Below, in pieces: positions 1 through 9,600 of a DNA stretch of 64,000 nt. The DNA is taken from contig JAEPQH010000018.1 of the NCBI GenBank assembly GCA_017640605.1, positions 1 to 64,000 of the forward strand, written 5' to 3'. The stretch comes from Balneolaceae bacterium. Its GTDB lineage: Bacteria; Bacteroidota; Rhodothermia; Balneolales; Balneolaceae. How positions within the stretch are numbered: position 1 is the first letter of the stretch; every line of letters begins with the position of its first letter. Position numbers and translations under genes: made by a program. The notes under the pieces were generated by a model. It did no database searches. It worked only from the letters and a program-made list of their open reading frames with translations, and had not been told where the DNA came from.

Positions 1-3
1 CAT

Positions 4-146
4 GCGAGGCGATGTAACTAGACGGGTGAATGGATTGAGAGAACTTCAAGCTACCAATTTCATCAGCGTTGATTATAGCATTAGATAAAAAAGCCATTTG
101 CACCTTTAATCCGTACTGATCCTTCGGCGGTAGCCTCAGGATGACT
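4..146. repeat. Interspersed intergenic repeat, copy 1
   Basis: This stretch resembles 214-355 at an offset of about 210 bases. Shared blocks include GGCGATG.AACTAGACGG near its left end, ATCAGCGTTGATT in the middle, and CCTTTAA.CCGTA followed by GATCCTTCGGC..TA.CCTCAGGA at the right end. The right end contains an imperfect dyad (ATCCTTCGGC against GCCTCAGGAT). The middle is diverged. It has no coding capacity that I can see. The layout suits a decaying non-coding interspersed element, possibly REP-like, but I cannot count genome copies from this window. Confidence 0.7.
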
Positions 147-213
147 GGCTTGTAATAGACTGATGTCTCAAATAGCCCATCGTTTTATTTCAGTCATCCA
201 GAGCCAAAGCGTT

Positions 214-355
214 GCGCGGCGATGGAACTAGACGGATTAAAGTATTGGAAACACATTTAGCCACAACAATTATCAGCGTTGATTGAATAATCAGCATAAA
301 TATCACTTGTACCTTTAACCCGTATAGATCCTTCGGCAGTAACCTCAGGAGGACT
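214..355. repeat. Interspersed intergenic repeat, copy 2
   Basis: This is the second copy of the repeat at 4-146, in the same orientation, with the same blocks in the same order. Bases 147-213 between the copies and 356-425 after them show no gene. The 147-213 stretch includes a CAGTCATCCAGAGCCAAAGCG segment that may belong to the same element family. The whole 1-425 region is therefore a gene-free stretch downstream of the EVE gene and is dominated by this repeat. Confidence 0.7.
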
Positions 356-425
356 CGAAATAGGTATGAGATAGAATGAAGAAATATGAAACCTTTCTCC
401 TTACTTCTTCTTCCTTTCTCCTCTA

Positions 426-884
426 CTAAACCCCAGCCATTTCTTTAATCACTTTCCACTCGGCTTCGGAGACTTTGGTGATAGAATAACGACCCAAGCG
501 AAATAGCTCCATATCATCCAGTTCTTTCTTCGCTTTAAGCGCTTCTCTGCCGACCGGCTCGTCGAATTTGGCAACGAATTTCATATCCACGTTAATCCAA
601 GTGGGATCTTCTTCCGAGCTTTTCTCATCGAAATACTTTGAATCCGGATTGAATTGGAGTGCATCAGGATAAGGTTCACTAACTACTTCCATTATACCAA
701 CAATAGCCGGTGGTTTTTGATTCGAATGATAGAAAAATACACCATCGCCCGGTTTCATCTCGTCGCGCATGTAATTGCGAGCGCCATAATTTCTAACTCC
801 ATCCCAAGGAGTAGTGCCGTCACGTTCTAAATCATCGATTGAATAATTATCCGGTTCTGACTTGCATAACCAATAATTTGCCAT
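426..884 (-). CDS. EVE domain-containing protein
   Basis: This 152-residue protein is a stand-alone EVE (PUA-like) domain, close to the usual 140-160 residues of the family. It opens with NYWLCKSEPDNYSIDDL and continues with W.GVRNY.ARN..R..M..GD.VFFYHSN, the family's core signature. The C-terminal segment ELF.LGR.S...VS..EW is also typical. EVE domains bind modified bases in DNA or RNA through an aromatic pocket; the exact role of bacterial single-domain members is not settled. The ATG at 884 gives the full domain. It lies 8 bases after rfbB in the same orientation, so it is probably co-transcribed with the rhamnose genes although no functional link is evident. Confidence 0.93.
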   Translation of the reverse strand: MANYWLCKSEPDNYSIDDLERDGTTPWDGVRNYGARNYMRDEMKPGDGVFFYHSNQKPPAIVGIMEVVSEPYPDALQFNPDSKYFDEKSSEEDPTWINVDMKFVAKFDEPVGREALKAKKELDDMELFRLGRYSITKVSEAEWKVIKEMAGV

Positions 885-892
885 AACTCTAA

Positions 893-1906
893 TTAGTCTT
901 TTTTTGAAACTTCATATTTATTCACGTACCACATCACTGTTTCTTCCAACATAGAATCAAAATCAGGATTCGGTTCCCAATTTAGTTCTCGCTTTATCTT
1001 AGATGCGTCGATGGCATAACGGAAATCGTGTCCCAAACGATCCGTTACAAAGGAAATCAGGTTCTTGTAATCGCCATCAGGACCGTTACCAACTTTAGCG
1101 TTTAGTACCTCACAAATTTTGTGAACCAGATCTAGATTTTTCCATTCATTATTGCCACCTACATTGTAGGTTTCGCCGGCTTTCCCGGTTAAAAAGGCTG
1201 TTTCTAATGCAGAGCAGTGATCTTTTACAAATAACCAATCCCTAATATTTTGTCCTTTTCCATACACGGGGATTTTGTTGTGCGAAACTGCATTTCGAAT
1301 CACCGTTGGAATCAACTTTTCATCATGCTGATGAGGTCCGTAGTTATTCGAACAATTCGTGGTTACCACATTCATTCCATAGGTTTGATAATAAGAACGA
1401 ACTATCATATCGCTTCCAGCTTTCGATGCCGAATATGGCGAATTTGGAGCGTAAGGAGTGGTTTCAGTAAATAAACCGTCGTCTTCCAGCTCTCCGTAAA
1501 CCTCATCGGTTGAAACGTGGACGAAACGATTATTTTTCCAGCTTTCTTCATCATCTTTCCAAAGCTGACGACATTCTTCCAGAATATTGAAAGTACCCAC
1601 CACATTCGATTGGATAAAAGGCTCCGGACCTGTGATGGAATTATCCACATGCGATTCTGCGGCTAAGTGAATTACACCATCAGGCTGAAAGGTTTTCACG
1701 ATATCCTGAACTGCCTCGCGGTCTACCAAATCTACTTTTTTAAAGTGATAGCGTTCTGAGTCTTTAATCGGGTTTAAGAAGCTCCGATCGGAAGCATAAG
1801 TGAGTTTATCAATATTGTAGAATGTCCAATCTTTATGTTTATGAAACAGATAAAGGATTAAGTTTGATCCTATAAAACCTGCCCCTCCTGTAATAATTAC
1901 TTTCAT
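893..1906 (-). CDS. rfbB: dTDP-glucose 4,6-dehydratase (RmlB)
   Basis: This 337-residue extended short-chain dehydrogenase converts dTDP-glucose to dTDP-4-keto-6-deoxyglucose, the second step of dTDP-L-rhamnose synthesis. The NAD-binding motif TGGAGFIGSN is at residues 7-16. HLAAESHVDNS and VSTDEVYGEL (the dehydratase Asp-Glu pair) follow, and YSASKAGSD carries the catalytic Tyr and Lys. Length and motifs match the family. Its ATG overlaps the rfbC stop in an ATGA junction, so the rhamnose genes form one transcription unit read leftwards in the order rfbD, rfbC, rfbB. No rfbA (glucose-1-phosphate thymidylyltransferase) is visible in the window. Confidence 0.97.
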   Translation of the reverse strand: MKVIITGGAGFIGSNLILYLFHKHKDWTFYNIDKLTYASDRSFLNPIKDSERYHFKKVDLVDREAVQDIVKTFQPDGVIHLAAESHVDNSITGPEPFIQSNVVGTFNILEECRQLWKDDEESWKNNRFVHVSTDEVYGELEDDGLFTETTPYAPNSPYSASKAGSDMIVRSYYQTYGMNVVTTNCSNNYGPHQHDEKLIPTVIRNAVSHNKIPVYGKGQNIRDWLFVKDHCSALETAFLTGKAGETYNVGGNNEWKNLDLVHKICEVLNAKVGNGPDGDYKNLISFVTDRLGHDFRYAIDASKIKRELNWEPNPDFDSMLEETVMWYVNKYEVSKKD

Positions 1907-2451
1907 GAGAATAGTTCGTTCTTAGCTATTGATTTTAAAAGTGGTTGCACTCTGTCTTTGTCGGATAATACCGGTTTATCCACACCCCAATTAATTCGAA
2001 TATCAGGATCATCCCAACGCACTCCCCTTTCTGATGGTTGATGATAATAATCGGAACATTTATAGTAAACAACTGCTTCGTCGCTTAATACCGAAAAACC
2101 GTGGGCAAAACCAACAGGCACGTACATTTGTTTATGATTTTCGGCCGAAAGCTGGGTAGCAACATATTGCCCAAAAGTTTTTGATCCATACCGAATATCC
2201 ACAGCAACATCCAAAATAGTGCCAACAATACATTGCACAAGTTTTGCCTGCGGTTGTTCTAATTGATAATGCAATCCGCGTACGGTCCCTTTAAAGGATT
2301 TTGAGATATTATCCTGAATGAAAGATTCGGTGATACCGGATTCTTCAAGTATGCTTTCTCGGTAAGATTCAAGGAAATAACCACGTTCGTCTTCAAATAC
2401 ACGAGGCTCTATTACTTTTACCTCAGGTATACGAGTATTGATAACCTTCAT
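1903..2451 (-). CDS. rfbC: dTDP-4-dehydrorhamnose 3,5-epimerase (RmlC)
   Basis: This 182-residue cupin enzyme epimerises C3 and C5 of the dTDP-4-keto-6-deoxy sugar. Recognisable signatures are FEDERGYFLESY, GTVRGLHYQ with the catalytic His, GFAHGFSVLS, and the YYKCSDYY aromatic segment. The open frame extends upstream to 2493. I chose the ATG at 2451 because the protein then starts MKVINTRIPEV, which matches the family's length, and because this ATG overlaps the rfbD stop by one base (TAATG), a typical coupled junction. The downstream junction with rfbB is ATGA. Confidence 0.95.
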   Translation of the reverse strand: MKVINTRIPEVKVIEPRVFEDERGYFLESYRESILEESGITESFIQDNISKSFKGTVRGLHYQLEQPQAKLVQCIVGTILDVAVDIRYGSKTFGQYVATQLSAENHKQMYVPVGFAHGFSVLSDEAVVYYKCSDYYHQPSERGVRWDDPDIRINWGVDKPVLSDKDRVQPLLKSIAKNELFS

Positions 2452-3311
2452 TAATTGATCGCTTTTAGTAGTTGTTTTAAGCCTGTTTCCCAATGTAGGC
2501 TATCGGATTGAAGTGTTTGATCTGCTTTTGACGTATTCAATTTTGAGAAATGTGGTCTTTTCGCCTTTGTTTTAAATTCGTTGGAAGATACTTCTTTTAC
2601 ATTCACTTCAACACCGGATAATTCAAAAATTCGACGTGCAAATTCATACCAACTAATAATGCCCACAGATCCCAAATGAAACACACCCCGTTGGTTTTGT
2701 TCAATTAACTTTAAAGTCTGATTAACTACTTGTGTACAAAAAGTTGGTACTCCAAACTGATCGTTCACCACCGATAACGATTCTCGTTCTTTAGCCAATC
2801 GTAGCATGGTTTTCACGAAGTTGTTTCCATAAGCTCCGCATAGCCATGATACTCGTAAAATCAGGTAATCCAGTTCTGTTTTTTGGATGGATTCTTCCCC
2901 TTTCAATTTAGAAACTCCATAGTGGTTCACAGGATTAGTTTCGGCTTGCTCAGGGTACCCATTTGGAAATTTTTCTCGATCGATTGACTCACCCGAAAAC
3001 ACGTAATCGGTAGAAAAATGCACCAACTTGATATTTCTATCCCGGCAAGCATAAGCTAAGTGTTCTACCGCATTATGATTTATTAACAGTGCTAATTCCC
3101 TTTCTTCTTCGGCTTGATCTACTTTGGTGTATGCCGCACAATTGATTACTACATCCGGTGCATCATTATCAAGGGTATTTTCGAGTGCCTCAGGATCTGT
3201 AATATCCAGTGTTTTCGAATTATATGCGGTGAACGGGATTTTCATTGAATCCAAATAATGAACCCATTCCTGACCAAGTTGACCACTACATCCTGTAATT
3301 AATAATCTCAT
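2451..3311 (-). CDS. rfbD: dTDP-4-dehydrorhamnose reductase (RmlD)
   Basis: This 286-residue short-chain dehydrogenase performs the last reduction to dTDP-L-rhamnose. It has the N-terminal nucleotide-binding motif LLITGCSGQLGQ, the segment NCAAYTKVDQAE typical of RmlD, FSTDYVFSG, and YGVSKLKGE with the catalytic Tyr and Lys. It is the first gene of the leftward rfbD-rfbC-rfbB set and is divergent from the giant surface-protein gene that starts at 3622. dTDP-rhamnose would supply O-antigen or other surface polysaccharide. Confidence 0.96.
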   Translation of the reverse strand: MRLLITGCSGQLGQEWVHYLDSMKIPFTAYNSKTLDITDPEALENTLDNDAPDVVINCAAYTKVDQAEEERELALLINHNAVEHLAYACRDRNIKLVHFSTDYVFSGESIDREKFPNGYPEQAETNPVNHYGVSKLKGEESIQKTELDYLILRVSWLCGAYGNNFVKTMLRLAKERESLSVVNDQFGVPTFCTQVVNQTLKLIEQNQRGVFHLGSVGIISWYEFARRIFELSGVEVNVKEVSSNEFKTKAKRPHFSKLNTSKADQTLQSDSLHWETGLKQLLKAIN

Positions 3312-3621
3312 TGAATTATAGATATGTTGACTCTACTGATTCCGCATTAATTCACATTATTTACGCGCATTTTATGCTATGCATGTAAACAAAATTAATG
3401 GTGATCAACTTACTGAACATTTCATCATTTTGTTTTGCTTTTTCCCGGAACAGCTTCTACCAAAAAGTATGCTGTATCAGCTATTCTTCATAGATATTTT
3501 TACCGATAACCGTCGAATAAAGGAAGAATTAGAATTGATTAACCCTCATATTGAATCTAATATTTCAATGTATATTCTGTGTGATGTAAAGTGCACTATT
3601 TGCATCTCAGAACGTGATTTT
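3312..3621. other. Divergent intergenic region
   Basis: About 310 bases separate rfbD (leftward) from the giant surface protein (rightward), so promoters for both should lie here. I see no convincing TAnnTTTG box. A short dyad, ATTGAA...TTCAAT, lies in the stretch around 3550-3570. An in-frame extension of the giant gene runs back to 3379, but it lacks signal-peptide character and is better read as non-coding. Confidence 0.5.
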
Positions 3622-6600
3622 ATGAATCCAAATAACAGAATTGTGCGGTATCTGTTTGTATTAGTTTTACTAGTTCTACCGGTAGAGTTGTTTGCCCAAC
3701 TAGCCGGGTTCGAGTATCGTAAAAAATTTACGATTGATAATACATTGGTGAGTGGATCTACCGACTTAACGAACTTTCCCGTGTTAATTAGTTTAACCGA
3801 TGCCGATTTGGCTACGATTGCCAATTCTGGTTATGTAACCAATGGGAATGGATATGATATAGCGTTTACCTCCTCTGATGGAAGCACCCAATTAGATCAT
3901 GAACTGGAAGAATACACCGCCTCTACCGGAGAAATACTGGTTTGGGTTCGGTTTCCTACCCTTTCCGCTACCGTTGATACCGATTTTTATATTTACTTTG
4001 GTAACAGCTCGATATCTACCGATCAGTCAACTGCCTCTACTTGGAATTCGAATTATCAGCTTGTACTGCATATGGATGATCTTTCGGACGCTACATCCAA
4101 TGCAAACAATGCAACCAATAACGGCACGACTTCAAATACCGGTAAGCTTGGTAATGCCCGAAACTTTACATCTGCAGGCAGCGATTTCCTTTCCGTTGCG
4201 GATGATGCAACACTCGATATCACCCAAGACATTACGATTTCAGCGTGGGTAAACGCCGATAATTTTGGCACCACTCCGGATCTGGTTACCAAAGGTGATT
4301 GGGATGAATCTTACGCAACATGGGTACGTGCGGATAATACACTTCGACTTGCCGACGACGGAACTACAATCGTAACCTCCTCCGGAACTATTTCGAGCAG
4401 TACTACTGCGTATGTTACCTTTACAAATTCTGCGAGTGGAAGCGCAATCTACATCAATGGCTCGCCGAGTGGAACCGGTTCAGCCGGAACCTTCACCAAT
4501 AATAATAATCCATTAACGGTATCAAGTAGCGCGTATCCCATTAATGGTTGGATTGATGAAGTTCGTGTATCTAACACTCCACATACAGCCGATTGGATTG
4601 CCACCGAATACAATAACCAAAATAATCCGGGTACGTTTTATTCCGAATCCAATGAACCTCCGGTTTTAACTGCTATTGAGGCCACACCTCTAAGTATTGT
4701 TGCCGGTGGAGCTGCAACCATCATCACAGAAACCATTGCACTAAGCACCCCTTTCGCAGATTCTATTGAAAGTGCAACTATCCAAATAACAACTAATTAC
4801 GATAGTTCCGAGGATGTTTTAGCTTTTACTGATACCGGCTTGATTTCTGGATCTTGGGCATCGGGGAGTGGAATTCTCACTCTTTCAGGTAGAGCAAGTG
4901 TGGCTGATTATCAAGCTGCTTTACGCTCGGTGACTTATCAAAACACAGACGGTAGCTCGCCGGATCTTTCCAGTAGAACGGTTAGTTTTTCAGTGGATGA
5001 TGTGTTCTACACCAGCAACACCGAAACCCGTGATATTTATGTTACTCAAGTCTACAGCGATTTATCTACCGATATCGCAAACGTGGTATTTCATTACGAT
5101 GCCCAAGATGTTGATGGTGATCTTGATACCGGTGATCAACCCGCTGATGGCTCTTCAGTTTCTTTGTGGGGTGATCGTTCAAATGAAGCCAATAGCAATC
5201 CCGATGATATTGAAGCACTGTCGCCATCAGGTGATGAGCCAACCTTCGATTCTGATTATTTCGGTGAACGGGGTGGATTATTTTTCGACTATAATTCGGG
5301 CGATAATGGCGATAATTTTCAGATGCAAGATAGCGCTACGGTAAATACTTCTACCTTTAATGAAAAATCTTTTGCCGTGGTTTTTAGAACCGGAGATGAT
5401 GTTTCGGGACTGCAAATTATCTATGAGCAAGGAGCCGGTTCGAACGGATATCAAATTTCAATTAAAGATGGCAATCTTTATGCTTATGCATGGAGTACCA
5501 ATGCCAGCTGGTCTGATGGAGATGACATCAGTATTGATCTTGGAAGTGTAGAAACCAATGAATCTTATATAGTAATTGCAAATCATGATCAAAGTCGAAC
5601 TGCCTGGGAAGCCAAGGTAAACGACGGCGCAATCGTTCTTGATCCAAATACGGCCGGCACTATGAACTCGCACGGTGGTGATCCAACTATAGGTGAAGAA
5701 GATGGAACCAATGATCCGGTTACATTCGCATCAAATCCTTCAACCACCAACAACTTTAATGGCTACATCGGTGAGTTGGTTTCTTGGAATACTGCACTAA
5801 GCGCCGGACAAATTGCCGGTATCTACACCTATTTATGCGATAAATGGTGTAACGAAGCTCCAGTTTTAAGCGCAATTGAAGGAACTGATCTGGATTTTAC
5901 GGAGGGTGATTCTCCTACAAACATTACCTCTTCAATCGCAATAACCGACAGCGATAACACCCAGCTTGATAGCGCTAAAGTTGTAATTTCCGCAAATTAT
6001 GTAAGTACTGAAGATGTTCTCGATTTTAGTGACACTGGTAGTATCACGGGTTCTTGGGATTCATCAACAGGTACAATCACATTAGTTGGAACAACTAGCA
6101 TCGCCAATTATCAAACTGCATTACGTTCTGTTACTTTCGAAAACACAAATACCGTAAATCCGTCTACAAGCGTACGCCAAATCGATTTCTATGTGTATGA
6201 TTGGGATGATAGCAGCAATGTAGTTTCTCGAGATATTAACATTATTGCAGTGAATTCGACTCCATCACTTTCCGGGGTAACAGGTTCAACTGTTGCATAC
6301 ACTGAGGGAGACGGAACTACCACTATTCCAACCTCTGTAACCATTACCGACGTTGATGATACCAACATTGAAAGTGCAACTATCACCGTATCCAATAATT
6401 ATTTCAATGGCGAAGATGTACTCTCTTTTGTAGATACGGGTTCAATAACCAGCAGTTTTGATGAAATTACAGGCGTTTTAACCTTAACTGGATCTGCATC
6501 GCTTGCTGATTATAAAACAGCATTGGAAAATATTTTGTATGAAAACACCAGTTCTGATCCTATTGAATTAACCAGAACTATTTCGTTTCGGGTAAATGAT

Positions 6601-9600
6601 GGAGACAATAACAGTAATACACAGACAAGAGATATTAGTGTTACAGCTACCAATTCTCCCCCCGTGTTATCTAACATTGAAGCAGGTGATCTTGCATATC
6701 CAGATGCCGAAATCGAAATTACTAATACCATTGAAGTTACCGATCCTGATGATACGACCATCGACAGTGCTTTGGTACTCATCACCGGAAATTTTCAGGC
6801 AAGCGAAGACTCTCTAGTTTATTCAACACTTTTTGGTATTTCGGGAAGTTACAATACATCTACCGGCAAGTTGGTGCTTACAGGAACATCTTCTTTCAGC
6901 GATTATCAAACTGCACTCCGCTCAGTGAAATACAAAAACTACGGCACAGTACCATCAGGTCCTGAACGTGAGATTAGTTTCCTTGCCTACGACGACGACG
7001 GAGCCGAAAGCGACACTGTTAAACGCACACTTGAAGTAAACCCGATAGAATCAATTTCCGGATTAACGGTTTGGCTTCGTTCGGATGTAGGAGTTACTAC
7101 AAGTGGCAGCGAAGTAACCACATGGCAAGATCAAAGTGGAAACGGCTACGATTATACCGGAGTTGCTGATGCCGGAACCCGACCTACCTTTGTTTCCAGT
7201 TCTTCTGCACTTGGTGGTCAACCTGCTATCGAATTTGCCGGTAATGGTGATCATTTTGAGGATTCTGATGGCGACACCGACTACTTGAATGGCTTAACAG
7301 AGTTCACCTTATTTTTGGTTTACAAATCAGATGCCACTAACACCGATCGCGGACTTTGGATAGCCGATACCCCAAGTGGAGCCGATGAAATATTTACCAT
7401 TCGATATGATGCATCAGGGGCCAACACCGGTGGATCGTTCACCAATGCTGTAAAAACTGGTATTCTAGGCAATTCAGCAGCCAACCAATTAGAAAGTTTT
7501 TCGGATATCCAAACCACCAATGCACAAATAACAAGTTTACATTGGGACAGTGGCGTAACCTACGATTTATATGTTGATGGGATTTTGAATAACCCTGCAG
7601 CAGCTGGTGCGCCTCCAACTGGAACCATTTCTTCTGCTACAACCGCTATTGTTGGAAAAGGTGGAAAAGATGATCCTAGTGGTGCGAATCAAAGTTGGGA
7701 CGGTTTAATAGCAGAAGTTATTCTTTATGGTAGATACTTAGGCGATACCGAACGTGAAAGTGTGGAAGATTATCTTTCCCAAAAATACAGTTCTGCCATC
7801 CGAAAAATAACACCAGCAACCGGTGGAAGTGCCATTTCAGCGGATGATGCAAATACCACCTACACTACTTTAACTGGCCCAACTATTCAGGAAGGTCAGG
7901 CCGGTGAATTGACGAATAGCGGTACAATCATATTAACTGCTCCAACGGGCTATGAATGGAACACAGGATCAAGCCCAAGCTTAAGTGTTTCTCCGGTTTA
8001 TGGTGGCTCAACTTCATTAACTGCAACTTTTACAAGTATAACTACCGACGAAGCAACCTTCACCATTACTGCAGAATCGGCTACTAATCCCGCACAAATC
8101 GAGTTTAGTGGATTGGTAGTACGTCCAACTACGGGAGTTATCCCCAATACCGGAAATATTACCAATACCGGAACAACCGGTCAGGGTGGCGGCACTAATT
8201 ATGGTAGCCTAACCATGGTTCCGGGAGCAAGTGATTCACTTAGCTTCGTTCAACAACCTTCAATCACTAATGTTGATTCGGTGATTACACCATCCGTACG
8301 GGTTCAACTAGTTGATCAATTTGGGAATAGTGTAAAGTCATCTGGGGTAAACGTTAGCATTGCTAAGGCTTCAGGATCGGGAGCACTTACAGGAACAAGT
8401 CCTGTAAGCACAAATGTACTCGGCATCGCTGAATTCTCTGATCTCGTTCTTGATGATGTTGGTAATTATACACTCGCTGCTTCAAGCGCCGGTTTATCTT
8501 CCGATACAAGTTCCACTTTCGAGATTGTTAACGCCGGTACGCTTACCGGATTCACTGTGAAACGATTTCCTTCCGGGAACATTAGCGCAAAGCAAGCCGG
8601 ACAAACATTTAATATTGTACTCACAGCAATTGATGGTACAGGAACTACAGTAACTACCTTTAACGGAACCGTTTCGATAACATCTAGCTGTACCATGGGT
8701 ACGGGACAAGGAACAACTGCGAATTTTTCATCGGGAGTGCTTTCTTCCCATACAGTTAGCATTACAAGTGTCGGAAATTGTACCATTACAGCAACAAATT
8801 CTTCCGGTAGCCAAAATGGAGTGAGTAATACATTTACTGTAAGTCCGGGTACATCAAGCGCAGCTACTACTACGATATCCGCATCGCCGAAAATTATACT
8901 TAATAATGGATCTAGCACTTCAACCATTACTGTTCAGCTTAAAGATGCATTTGGAAATAATCTTACAAGCAGTGGAAAAACCGTTGGTTTAAGTACCACA
9001 GCAGGTAGTTTAAGTGCTGTAACTGATAATGGAAATGGAACCTTTAGCGCTACACTTACCTCATCGACTAGTGTAGAAACAGCTACTATTACCGGTACAT
9101 TAGGACCTGATGCCATTACCGATGATGCAGAGGTTGAATTTGCAGCCTTCACCCACATTTGGACAAGTCAGCTTGGCTCCCCTTCTACCGCTTCCGATTG
9201 GGACGACACTGGAAACTGGAATGTAGGAACTCTCCCAATTTCATCTTCCGTGGTTCTCATTCCTCTAAATCCATCTGATGGGAATGAGTTTCCAGTTGTG
9301 GATGTAACCAATACAACCATTGCTGAATTGGCCTTTGAGACAGACGCCGAGTTAAGTGTTAGTGGTAGTATCAATTTTGTGGTGACCGGAGATATTACCG
9401 GTGAAGGCTCAATTTTGGGATCCAATAACGACAGCCTAACCGTTGGTGGCGATCTTGATGTTGCAGACATCACATTAGGGAACGTAATTCTTGATGGGGC
9501 TACCGAACAAGAGATTGTGAGTCCAAACAGTTTTGTGGACTTAGAAATCGATAATCCAACCACTGTTAATATTTCAGAAAACCTGACTGTAACCGGAACA

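Noticed and set aside
3379-3621. Upstream in-frame extension of the giant surface protein (81 residues)
   Set aside because: It has no signal-peptide character, whereas the ATG at 3622 gives a clear signal peptide ending in ALAQ-like LFAQ.
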